Shown: positions 33,799-44,796 of the stretch, piece by piece
How the letters are laid out: each line of letters begins with the position of its first letter
Position numbering within the stretch: the stretch's first letter is position 1
DNA from: Blakeslea trispora
Lineage: Eukaryota > Mucoromycota > Mucoromycetes > Mucorales > Choanephoraceae
Assembly: GCA_025331445.1 (NCBI GenBank)
Contig: JAIWNE010000018.1
Coordinates: 310,001-374,000, forward strand
Direction: 5' to 3'
DNA length: 64,000 nucleotides
Program-made: the position numbers and the translations under genes
Notes under the pieces: generated by a model
Seen by the model: only the letters and a program-made list of their open reading frames with translations
Database searches by the model: none
What the model was told of the DNA's origin: nothing

Positions 33799-33910
33799 GG
33801 GGGCCTGTGCACACTGGACCCAAATTTGTGATATGTTGTAGCCGGAACTTCAAAACCTATATTCTGAAAGTTTCCGAATATGGTAATCAATATTGACGGA
33901 GTTCTGACCA
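33799..33910 (-). repeat. Merlin terminal fragment (second copy)
   Basis: It starts with GGGGGCCTGTGCACACTGG and matches the first ~113 bp of the element at 27158 with about five differences, then stops at the CACTA terminus at 33911. The other end and the transposase are absent. Confidence 0.85.
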
Positions 33911-34383
33911 CACTACAGAAAAAAAACATGAGTTACACGCAGGAATAGGGCATATCCTGCGTATAACTCATAAATTTAACTAATGTTTAAAATAGCATGT
34001 ATAGCTCACCTCATGAGTTATATGCCTTAACCTGGGTATAAATCATGTTTTTTTAAGCAGGCGAATTTCATTAGTTATAGCCTGTATGTACCATATAACT
34101 CATGTTTTCTTTCATTAGTTACAGTGCAATCCTTTCATCTTATTTGCTCTTTTAATCGAAGTATGCTTCATGTCATTGGCTTAAAGAGACCTTTTGTGTT
34201 TCTTTCGGTCTTTAGACTGTTAAACTCCCATAGGCTCTCCCACGTTACATTTTTACACAAACATTTCAAATACACTCCTTTGCTATTTGACTTTGGTTTA
34301 GAGATGTATGCTTTATTTGGTACTCATTGCTTTTCTTTATTGGCTGATATGCCTTTTATTATTACTCATTTACCACTCGGTTA

Positions 34384-35281
34384 AAATATAATACGGAAAA
34401 CGTCGTTTGGATTCTTTTATATTATTGGTTTATTTAATAAAAAAATTGTTTATACGATCGATCCATTGGATCTTGATTCGTACATCATTGGCTAATCTAA
34501 TGCTCTACATACTGGGTCCCCCATACCCTTCTTTACCTCTTTACCCAGCCATAGCTGCGGTAGTCTTTACATACTACACTTACCTTTAGATGCAGCGTTT
34601 TGACCGTATTTTTCTTGCCATTTATTCAGAATAGAGTAGAGTCCATCTAGATCTCTTCTTGAAACCAATAAACAATGGATAGAAAGCAGAAATAAGCTAT
34701 CAAAATAAAGAAATAATCATTAGAAACAATCGAAAAAATGAGCAATCAATAACTTATTTACATTTTAGTAACCATAGCCACCAGCCTTTGCAATAGGGAT
34801 AGAGGATGGACCATCTATTAGATATATTCAAGTTAATATCAGTAAAGAAATAAGCGTTTGTAGATTTTTTTCTTACTTACAGTATTACAGATAATGAACC
34901 TCTTTAGTTCTTTAACCCTTTAGACACATCTTTAGGATAGAGTAAGTAGCCATCTATTACTACGAGAGACATTGTTAGATTTGCTTCAAAAAAAGATGAT
35001 CGATCACTTACCCCTTCTCACTAAACATAGCACCAACTAGAACCAGTTACTTGTCTTGCAATACTATACATTGATTCATATTAATAAACACATTTCTTTT
35101 TTTAATAAGGAGATACGTACCATGAACCACTCGGAAAAGTTTAAAGAAAACAAAAAGAAACAAAAGTACGAGAAAAAGAGATTGAAAAAATTTTAATTGG
35201 TTTTTAGCTATCTGATATTTTATCCTGATCTATTCGGCGCTCAAGCCAAGTTGTATTCAGATTCCGAATGTGTCAAAATAC
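34384..35281. other. Gene-free left arm of the CACTA element
   Basis: Following the subterminal repeats (33911-34110) and a short uncertain frame (34124-34384), this AT-rich stretch shows no supported gene until the promoter of the 35382 gene. Confidence 0.45.
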
Positions 35282-35309
35282 TTTAGATCGTAACATCTAA
35301 TGCTGTAAG

Positions 35310-35317
35310 TATAAAAG
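35310..35317 (+). promoter_or_regulatory. TATA box of the CACTA cargo gene
   Basis: TATAAAAG in GTAAGTATAAAAGGCTTTG, about 65 bp before ATG 35382. The transposase on the other strand has a nearly identical box at 40125, so the two genes may be expressed together. Confidence 0.55.
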
Positions 35318-35381
35318 GCTTTGTAACTGACAGCTTTATTGATCCTTTCTGCTTTCTATCACTAATAATAAAAGTACAAAT

Positions 35382-36515
35382 ATGTTCCACACTACTACTA
35401 CCAACACTAGAGCCATTCCATCTGTTGGAACCAGCTCTCGTTGTATTATTCCAACCCCTCGCTCCAACAACTCTGCAGTAGAGCGTAAACTGGATGAAGT
35501 AGTTCAAGAACTGGATGCTACGAAAAGATCCTTGGAGTTATACCAGACAAAGTTCGACCACTTGTCTGCAGATCATGAGGAGCTCAAGACTAAGTTCAAC
35601 AACAAGCCTGCTGCAGACAAGAAACATGGCTTTCCTGGGTCAAAAGTTGAACTCAAGCAAATTCGTGTTAGTATCAATACCTGTTAATTTAATGAAATCA
35701 TCTTCTGATAGCCATTCTAGTCAATCATTTTAGATGAACAGGAAAAACAGTTGGGGATTGCTGGTTGGAATCTCGGTGAACAATTGATCAATGGGCCCAA
35801 CAATGGTCCTAATGTAAATCAGATCATTATGAATACATTGAACTGTCACTCGTACGTCTATGCTACCTCTCATTACCTGTGGCCTAGAGACATGGCAAAG
35901 AGGTACATCAAAGAAGTACTCACTCAACAGTACAACTAGCAAAGAACTACCATGAGAAAGGCAGGATTGAGTGTGGCCGGACAGGAACGTTTGAAGAAGA
36001 GAACAAAGTACAACACTCGTAAAACATATGTAAGTTCAACTGGTGTAAAGTGAATTTGTAAAACTCTCTTACTTAACATTGCATTTGCTTTTTTGACTTA
36101 GCTCTTGGACAGAAGAAGAGAGACATACGAGAGTCACCAAAACGAACTTGATGGCATCTTTGGTCCACATGAGGAATGTCTGCAAGTATTGGCCGCTGAG
36201 ATGATCTCCGATCAAGAAGATGAATACAATGAGGAAGGCAGGCAACTTAGGGCCAGAGGAGTTCCTCATTATAGAAAGCAAAGAGTAAGTTAAGATATGA
36301 ATGTAAAAAAGAGAATACTGTTTACCAACACCTTTATCTAGTGCACTGATTTTTTCGACAAGCTCGATGAACTTCGTCTTGCCGACAATCGCAAGCGAAA
36401 CAACAGCTTCCAGACAACCGAACTGGGATCGCGAGTGGTGAAGACAATCAGCAACAGAAACACAAGAAACATCGTGCATCTACCCGCTTGGGCTGTTGAT
36501 CACGAACTTTTGTAG
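35382..36515 (+). pseudogene. CACTA cargo gene, four exons, unknown function, one in-frame TAG
   Basis: Exons 35382-35670, 35734-36029, 36102-36284 and 36342-36515 add to 942 bp, exactly 314 codons, with one in-frame TAG (35937-35939, after LTQQYN). Introns 2-4 sites are clear (GTAAGT donors, ttag/ctag acceptors); the first donor (GTATCA) is less sure. A coiled coil (VVQELDATKRSLELYQTKF) is followed by GIAGWNLGEQLINGPNNGPN, a helical Tyr/Arg-rich part, a basic block (RLKKRTKYNTRKTYLLDRRR), an acidic motif (AAEMISDQEDEYNEE) and a C-terminus ending PAWAVDHELL. I recall similar proteins in mucoralean genomes but no function. Basic and coiled-coil parts suit a DNA-binding accessory of the transposon. 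Confidence 0.65.
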
Positions 36516-36582
36516 TCTTTTTTTTTTGTTGAAACTAGAATAAAAGCATAAAATATATATAAAAAAAAAGTGTATTATTTAT

Positions 36583-37299
36583 TTAAAAAAACATTCTTGT
36601 CAACGGAAGAGCAATAAAAACCCCATCGATTTCAGTTGTATAAATACTTATGGGTACATATAACTTATGCACAGGCAAGATGCTGTATGAGCTTTTTTGC
36701 TCATATTCCCTACGGAAAGGACGATTCGTCTCGCTTGTGCCTGTTGCAAAGTCTTCTACGCCAATGCGAGGGTTCTTGTACCAACTAACAAAAGCAAAGC
36801 AACGTTTTGTTAAGAAACGCTCGCCATTTTCATGAAATACAGTATCATGAAAGAAAAAGTACTCCACGGTTCCTGCACGCAGATGTTCTTCACCACGGGC
36901 ATCCAGTACTCTCTCCAAATCATCACTTTCATAGTCATCAGGACGAAATGCATACATTTGTGCTGCATTGATTCGACCTGTCAAACGAGAACCGTAAACG
37001 TATCCAAGCACTTTGATTTTTTTTATTTTCTGCACCTCGTTAAGTATCTCAAGAGGTGTCTCGTATTGCCTCTCGTAATATGCTTTCAAGCACTCAAAAT
37101 CCTCTTGAATGAGTCTGTTAGATGCTCTTCTGGCAAAAGAAACCAACACATGGCCATCCTCTCGCAACTGTTCATGACTCATAGGATTACCATTCTTTTC
37201 AGAAAACTCGAAGATAGTCTCTCTGTGAAGAGAACTGTCTGATCCAAAAGGTACTAGTTCCATACCGTTGTTTGTGGGTTGTTCAGATTCTTGGTACAT
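36583..37299 (-). CDS. CACTA accessory gene, 238 residues, unknown function
   Basis: An open frame from MYQESEQPTNNGMEL to LPLTRMFF. The middle reads VLGYVYGSRLTGRINAAQMY, then GTVEYFFFHDTVFHENGERF and RCFAFVSWYKNPRIG. That order (exposed site, promoter-like YFF.H, then FV.WY) resembles the domain found downstream of the catalytic core in fungal CACTA-type transposases, so this may be a C-terminal transposase module encoded separately or by a distal exon. It lies 353 bp downstream of the transposase stop on the same strand. No stop or shift was seen. Confidence 0.55.
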   Translation of the reverse strand: MYQESEQPTNNGMELVPFGSDSSLHRETIFEFSEKNGNPMSHEQLREDGHVLVSFARRASNRLIQEDFECLKAYYERQYETPLEILNEVQKIKKIKVLGYVYGSRLTGRINAAQMYAFRPDDYESDDLERVLDARGEEHLRAGTVEYFFFHDTVFHENGERFLTKRCFAFVSWYKNPRIGVEDFATGTSETNRPFRREYEQKSSYSILPVHKLYVPISIYTTEIDGVFIALPLTRMFF

Positions 37300-37651
37300 A
37301 GTTAAGTGTTAAAACGATTTAAAAAAAAGAGAGAAAGATTTAAAAGATTGTTATAATGTGCATGAATTTATCTATTTAAAATACGTCGATTGGAATGCAG
37401 TCTCTTTTCTCTTTTTCTCTTTTTTTTTTCTTTCAAAATTGCCAGTAATGAATATGTCGAGTTCTTTACGCGGCCAAGGATGCTAACCAGTTGCAGAGCA
37501 ACGCTCTACAAGACGCGACTTGCTAAGTTATTGTCATCTCGAAATGACTCGGGTATTATACGTTCAACTTTATAACGAATGCTTTCTTTTTTAATATTTT
37601 TTTTATTAAAGATATGGAATACAAATACAAAAAAAAAGCGAAGGAAGAAAT

Positions 37652-40054
37652 CTAACTGGATGTATAATGAGCAACAGAAGCATAATCGTTGGAAAAATTA
37701 ATTTGTTGCATTCTGTGCATGTAAGTCTTTTCAAAATGACGTTTATGATTGGTGCTAATGTTCTTGATGAAGAAATTGTTACGCTCGAAGCCAAAACCCC
37801 AGAAACAAGAAATTGGACTGAATTTGTAGATGCATTCACGGAGGTGAAGCATGAAATGAAAGTTAGGAGTAACAGAGCGGGTGCCATACCGTTGTTCAAA
37901 TCCTTGGGCAAAAGAGAGTAGATGCTGGTGCACCACTTCAAAGTCAGTTTTTTTGATGCCATTGCTGTCAAGAAGTTTCAAAGCATTGATTAAATGCATG
38001 ATTAACGAATAATCAGAGGCATCGAGGACAGGAGGGGACAGAACAATTTCGGCAAAGGATGTCATGAAGTGTTTGAATTCTACAGCTTTGACATGGGAGA
38101 AACCTTCTTTCGTGAACTTTTTAGCCATCGGGTTACAAGAAGCTGTCGGGAAGTACTTGATGTTTTCTTGCATCTTCTTTTTGATCTTGAGCAAAGCACC
38201 TTCCGGAATCATAACTTGAAGAGCCCTCTTAGCGACACCAAGGTAGAGAGCGAGCATTGGCTCGATGGCAAGGCAATTATACGAATAGTATGGTAATTCA
38301 AACAGAACTGAATTCCTCACGCCACTGTTCTTCTTTAACATGCTTCTTTCACCAACTATCTTTGCTTTCTTCCATGCTTCTGAACTTCTTTTTGTTTCTT
38401 CAGCTGTTCTATACTCCCACTGACTACAGTTCCAGTTACAATAATTGCGGACATTTTCATTACCATCGAACCTTGGGAAATATGTCTTACACATGTGGCA
38501 GCCGTATCCACTGTTGAAGGACATGCTTGCAGCCAGTTTCTTGGTAGCGGGTAAGTCTGAACTAACAGCGTACAAGCATGCCTTTACCACGTTGTATTCA
38601 ATTGTACCATTTGACATCACCATCTTTATCTTCACACCTTCTAAGAGCATCTTCAAGTCTTTGACCAAGGGAACAAGGTAATGGTTTATAGCCGTAGTAA
38701 GAGGCTCGCTTGGACCAGGGATGACGCCAACAAGGATCATATTTCGCTTCAAATCTCGACCATTTTGCTTTGGAAGGTTCATAATGGTTAAGTAGATACA
38801 ACCAACGCTATGTTGAGTGTTGAAAGGACTAAACCAGTCAATGTTTAGCGATAGCAGAAGGTTGTAATCAGATTGGTGGACGAAAGGAGACTCGGAAGGA
38901 GAGGACTTAAAATCGAGAAAGCCAGTAGCATCATAGATGTCACAAAGATATTCATCGGCAGGGCTGCGGTCTTTCCAGGCTTTAATCTTGTCAGCGAAGC
39001 TTTTCGCAAGAAGAACTTCTTCAACGTAGCGGGAACAGAGCAGTAGGAATAGACGAGCTGAGGAGCAAGCTTACCGTCTTCAACATTCTTATCAACGTCA
39101 TATACAACACCTTCGCAGAACTCGCCAGAGCCAGTGGGCTTGAAAACGGCACCTTTTAACGGCTGATTACATGTCTTTGCTGCTTCTGTGGGATTACTCT
39201 TGACTGCTGAGAGATGATGGCAGGATGGACATGCAGCATAATGCTTTATGCCATCTGTACTCAACGCCTTCAGAGGATTGCGATCAACAAAGGTTGCTAC
39301 TGTCTTTGGAAAACGATATTTATCCCCATGGATTTCCAGTACTCTGTTGAGTGTCTGCATTACATCTTCGGTTTGATTGTTTGGAAGATTACTGTTGTGG
39401 AGTTTGGAGACCATCGATGACAGAATCTTTGAAGTTTCAGACTGGGGGATTTTATTTGCTAAGTAGAAAAAAAGTTAAACTTAGTCTATCATTCTAACTG
39501 AATATTATAGAATACTACTTACAGCAAGAAACAAATTCATCATATAGATCTTCGTCATCAGAAGCGGCATCAATAGTCTCAACATCATTGTAATCGACTT
39601 CAATTTGATCATCAACAACTTCATCCATAACATAATCCATCGAGTCGGTTTGTTCTACATCAGAAGTATCAACATTGCTTTGAACGTTGTTGACTAGAAG
39701 CTAGTTAGATATTATTCAACACTACAGCACGACTTATTCAACTGTTTACCTTCATCGACGGGAGCACTAACTGTGGCAACTCTTCTGCGGTAGTAGGCAG
39801 GTGTAGTGGCGGTAGCAGTTCTTCCACCTAAACAGAAAAGAAAAACAAATGCAAGTTAGAATTAAGGGCTGTTATTTACAAGTCATACACTTACTGTAAG
39901 AAGCTCTCCACTTAGCATACTTCATGCCTCCAAATTTCTTGGTTCTGACATGATAGTTGTAGTCAGCTTGGTTTAAGAGAGGTCTGGGAGGAGGAAGAAC
40001 ACCACATTCATCACAGTGACAGTAGTAACATCTTTCAGTGATACGAGTAGACAT
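37652..40054 (-). pseudogene. CACTA-type DDE transposase with one frameshift
   Basis: Exons 40054-39895, 39827-39750, 39693-39523 and 39458-37652. The N-terminus MSTRITERCYYCHCDECG is Cys-rich and probably zinc-binding. An acidic exon follows (YVMDEVVDDQIEVDYND). A second Cys pair lies in HYAACPSCHHLSAV. The frame shifts once near 39030 (after YSYCSV) and resumes with LLAKSFADKIKAWK. The catalytic domain shows SLNIDWFSPFNTQ (first Asp), a Cys site GYGCHMCKTYFPRF and the C-terminal WGFGFERNNFF (Glu) typical of TNP2/CACTA transposases. The total exon length is one base short of a multiple of three, which fits a single-base deletion. TATA box at 40125. Otherwise undamaged. Confidence 0.8.
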
Positions 40055-40124
40055 TTTGTATAAGGTAATTGATGGATTTAGAATAAAAAAATATATGGAC
40101 ATTCAAGTATTATTTTCAATGGCC

Positions 40125-40132
40125 CTTTTATA
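40125..40132 (-). promoter_or_regulatory. TATA box of the CACTA transposase
   Basis: TATAAAAG on the minus strand in AAAGTATAAAAGGGCC, about 70 bp before the ATG at 40054. Confidence 0.55.
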
Positions 40133-40139
40133 CTTTTTC

Positions 40140-41886
40140 TCTTTTCAAATTTTGTCTGCTTTAATACAAATCGAATGAGTCAAGCAACATGTTATTCGTT
40201 CCTTGATCAAGGACAAATGAAAACTTTTATTGATTAGAAACCATTGATCGGAAACAATGTCTTTGGATGATTAAGGATGTCGGTTGATGAATGATCCCTT
40301 TTGGTAGATGTATATTACACTGAAACATTTTATGATTTTGGTATCCATCGATAGAGTAAAGCTTTTTATTTAAATTAATGTGTATGTTATCTCCTTAACT
40401 GTTACAGTCAAAGATTATACTCTCATTCTTTATACTCCTTTACTCTGTTTTAGGATAAGATGCCTTCCTAATATATCCAATGTAAAGAAGTTTGTTCAAA
40501 TACAGCTATCTGCTGTTAAATATTCGAGACCGATTAGAGTTTTTTTTTGAACTACGCTTGTTGGTATCGCTGACTTTTCTTTACCTTTGATTTTTTTAAT
40601 TGGTTACAGTAGGAGAATACTCTTTTTTTTTTAATTCAAGACTATCGACTCCAGGAGAATTTTAGTTGCAACATACGACTGATCAGACTACGCAAACCAT
40701 ATAAGCTCATCTCAACTTGTAGAAATACTAAATAACGAACTGCAATAACAACAATAAACCACCAGCTTTTTTTTTTATTTCTTTAAATGAAGTTGTTTTA
40801 CATGCAAAGCTTTAACTTGTGATTCTTTATCTAAAAAAAGAAACGTTCGACTTCTTTTATCTAGTATTTTTCAGTGGGCTTTCTCAATATACTGCACTCT
40901 TGAGACCAGCAACAGTGATTTGCACAAACAGTTGGAAGTAATGTAGAAGCATTCTCTTCATAAGCAATTTTTTGAGCGACAACATATGTTTAAATCTTTT
41001 TTTTTCTTTCAAATAACTCAAAGCATTCAAGACATTAGTATATATTACAGTTTTAATCAGAGCCTTTTCTAATTGTTAGTTGACACCATCAAATAAAAAT
41101 GGTTTACCTTTTACATGACTACAGTAATTCCTCTCTCTTTTTTTTTATTTTTTTTTATTAATCTCTTTTTTTCAGTTATATTGAGCTTCTCTTTTTTTTT
41201 GTTATTCAGCATGAACTTTTCGATACCTCTTCTTCATTTATTGAAAAAAACAACGACATCACTACTCTTTCTTGGACTTTTACAAAATAACCAGCATCAC
41301 TCTTCTTTAAGCAGTGTTTTTATTTTTTTATTTTTAAAAAAGAATAACAAGCTCATGAGCCACTGTTTCGATAAACTATTCGCAAAAGCCTTTTCCTAAT
41401 AGAACAGGAATACTTTTGCAACACTACAAACCAATCACTGCCTCTTCATGTGCAGCATTGCAACATGTACCAACAACATTAGCATACTGCATAATTTCTT
41501 TATGCTTTAAAAAAAAATAGACTGCTCTAGCCAATCATATTGATGGATTCATTTTGCAGTGAATTGATTTTTAGCAGAGGAAAATTTGGCAGAGGTAAAA
41601 ACCGGACTTTTAAACACTTAAAAATTAATTTATTAATTTTTTTTACAAGTTAAAGAATACCAGAAATTAAACAGCTATAAAACAATAAATACTTGCTGTA
41701 AAGGTCTCAATTTTTTTGCAAAAATGTATTCTAGATAGTTAAAGATATACTCATGCCAAGTCTCAGCTCATTCTGACCATTTTTCATCGAGTTATAAATT
41801 TGCTGCAAAATAACCCTCTATAACAACCCCTATAATCATGTTTTCGGGCATGAGTTACGGGCCGGAAAACCCAATTTTCTGTAGTG
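40140..41886. other. Gene-free right arm of the CACTA element
   Basis: AT-rich, with long T-runs and no supported gene. The last ~150 bp hold subterminal motifs (GAGTTATAAATT, ATAATCATG, GGCATGAGTTACGGG) before the terminus at 41886. Confidence 0.5.
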
Positions 41887-42299
41887 GTGTTGCCACTACA
41901 CCCAAAAGGACGTCCACTGCTGCCAAATTTAGCGGTGGACGTCGGTTATTTGTACAGCAATTCGGGTCCGCTGCACAAAAGTGATCGTAAAGTCCCACTG
42001 CAAGTCCACTGCAGGTCCACTGTTAGTTGGGACCCGACGATCACTGCTGTGGACTGGACAGATGAAATGCTTGCCATGTCCCCAGTGGATCATACAGGGC
42101 GTCCGTCTTATTTACTTTAGCTTTGTGATTGGATATCTTTTTCGAAGAATCTTTATTCAATTGGCCATTTTTATAAATATACTCCAAAATTCTTTGTTTA
42201 ATTGGCTTTACATTTGCTATTTTATTGAAATTGACATTTCTAATTGGATGATATGGACTTCTTTACACAAATATACTTCTTTACAATTGGACTGTTTAC

Positions 42300-44760
42300 A
42301 GTAAATATAGAGGATTAGAGGCTTAAAAAAGTGGCTTTTTATTATAGAAAAAACTTTTTTGATAGAAAATAATGGCTTCTTTATGGGGGAAAATACTAGG
42401 GGATTAGGCAAATAAAAAAAGCAATAATCGGTAGATGTAGAGAATATAGCCAGAAAAAAACCGATAGAGATGGCAAATTGCTTCGAGAAAAAGCGATGAC
42501 AAAGCGATCAGAGTACAGACAAGAGCAATTCGAAATGAGACACAAACGCAACAAATAGACCATAAAAGCAGATGGAGAGTGACAGCAATTTTACATACAA
42601 AAGGCAGAAAGCAAACCAACAAGGAACAACCGGATTGAACTAAAAAACACCATCATAGTTAAAAGCGAAATACACAAAAAGAAATGACAAATGTACTTAC
42701 AGACAAGCCATGGTTAAAGGCAATACGAAAGCCATTTACCGTGTCAAAGGAGCATACCAGATTTGAAAGCCTAAAAAGAAAGCAATAAGTTAAACTGAAA
42801 TCATAGATTCTGATATCTTACTTACTTTAAAAAAGCCATCAACAGGGTCTTGTAAACAATATCATTATTAAGCACAACTAGGCTCTAAACGAAAGAAGTA
42901 TGTGAATAAAAAAGAATTACAACATGGATGCTTATGAATAATTACCTCAAGTTATACAACAAAGTAAACACATATCAATTAAAGACAAGGACTAAGTAGA
43001 TGGAAGTAGATTATTAGTGGCTTGACCGAAGAAAAAAAAAGAAAAAGACTTACCTGTATACTTAAAAAAAAAGTAATAAAAAAGAGAGAAAAGAGAAAAA
43101 GAGAAAAGAAAGGAAAAAAGAAAAAATTTCAACTTATTGACCGCTTCCTATTTGGGTCTTGTCAATAACAAAAAAAAAGAGAGAGAGAAAAATATCACAC
43201 TGACAGATTTTATTATTGAATCACCGACACAAGAATAAAATATCCTGACTTTACTTAACCGTTAAAAAATCTATAAAAGCGACTAAGAGAGCGCTTCAAG
43301 TGCATTATAAGCATTCCAGTAATATGCCCTTTAATATAGCCACAAACAGGCACCTCTTTTCTTTTTTTTTGTGTCGAAAAAACGACATTAGGCCTGTCGA
43401 CATGGGCACGTATGAGTGCACTTTAAAAAATAAAAAATAAAGAGAAATAGCTCTATTCAATCTCAGCCAAAATCACACACACTTTTTTTTTCTCTCCTTG
43501 AATTTATTTATTTTTTTTATTAAAGCAGCCTCAACTCATACTTTATTTATCTGTAAAGCAGATGAGACTTAGCAAGCTTATGCATTTCAGCAATGCAGTA
43601 TATTGACACAGACATTCCAAGCGTGGACTCTGGTTTGGAAGTCAACGAGAAGAGAACAGTAGGAAAGCTTTTAAGCTGCAAGTTGACTTCAATCTAAAAA
43701 AAAGAAATATCAGGCTGCTACTTTTTTCTTCTTCAGTATAAAGCTGATCCTCATCATACATGCCAAGTAAAAGGTAAGTTACATTGCCGTGTTGGGAATC
43801 ACTATGTCCTTTTTCTTTTTTGGTTTTGAAAAGAAGTGGACTACTTTATGAACGAGAAGATCTTTTTTATGAATGGAATACACCTTTACGCAATAAACAA
43901 CGACTGTTTACGAGTTATTTTATGGATCAACCCTCTATTTATTTTTGTCTCAGTACATTAAAAGAAAGAACGTGGATTTTGGTATAAAATGAGCATATAC
44001 AAGAGAAAAAGATGTAAATGAACTATTGCAAGTTCTTACTTCTTATATTTTGACCTGTTAAGCTTGCAGAAATGGAACAGGAAAAGGGGGTTTTAGAGTA
44101 GAGGCTTACCTTGAACGCACTACTGGGTTATTTGGAACATGAGACCGAGATGAGTTTGCATGTTCTTCACAAAACTCTTTTTTTTTGCTTTTAATTTTTA
44201 CAGTTGTCTTTTCTTCAAAGGTTTTTTTAAGTATTTACTTAGTGCTGTATTTCAATGTGTTTATCTCAGTGTCTTATTCTTTAGATGCCTTTATTTCAGT
44301 GTCTTTTTTCTTCAAGTTTTTTTGCATTTAATTTTTGAGAGTCTCTTTTTTTCACTGCTTAAGTTTTTATTTCCCATTTTTAAAAGATTTTCCCAATTAT
44401 TTTGTGAGCTCATTCTCAATTTTTAAATTTCTCGTTTCCGAAAGTATTTTCCAATTTTTTAAGCAGTGATTTTTAGGTCTTGATATTTTTGAAGAAAAAA
44501 TGACAAGACATTTCAAACTCCTCAGCATTAAAAATCAAGTTGCTGCAAAATCTAAGCAGAGAAAAAATCACTGCCAAAAAATTAAAGAGCGAAATTTCTT
44601 TAAGCAGTGAAATGATAAAGAAATGTAAATGGTAATAACTTTATGAATATACATCCAAATTTAATTTTGTAAAAAGTTTTGGAAGTCTAAAAAATACATC
44701 TAAATATCTGCCAAAAAAACAGCAACTTTCATGTCAAAATCAAAAGTTGGAAATTTGACA
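42300..44760. other. Interior of the second CACTA element; no gene seen
   Basis: AT-rich DNA with poly-A and poly-T tracts. The longest open frames are low-complexity Phe/Leu runs (44160-44426) that I do not take as genes. Confidence 0.5.
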
Positions 44761-44796
44761 GCGACGGACGCCCGTCCAACCCGGGTGTCCACTGTA

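Larger units (their letters stand above)
33911..41886 (-). mobile_element. CACTA (En/Spm-like) transposon with three genes
   Basis: Both ends carry CACTACAGAAAA (33911 on plus, complement ending 41886), the classic CACTA terminus. Subterminal copies of ATGAGTTA/TAACTCAT crowd both ends, as expected for transposase-binding repeats. Inside are a four-exon gene on the plus strand (35382), a DDE transposase (minus, 40054-37652) and a smaller gene (minus, 37299-36583). A matching 3-bp target duplication was not found (CCA left, GTG right), so one end may have been rearranged. The left flank is the Merlin fragment, the right flank a second CACTA-type element 7 bp away. Confidence 0.82.

Noticed and set aside
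37470..37560. tRNA gene inside the CACTA element
   Set aside because: A TAGCAAGTCGCG A-box likeness exists on the minus strand, but the anticodon arm closes on a 3-nt loop and the T arm does not fold.
44160..44426. Phe/Leu-rich open frame as a membrane protein
   Set aside because: It arises from T-rich low-complexity DNA, has no gene context, and lies in the non-coding interior of a CACTA-type element.
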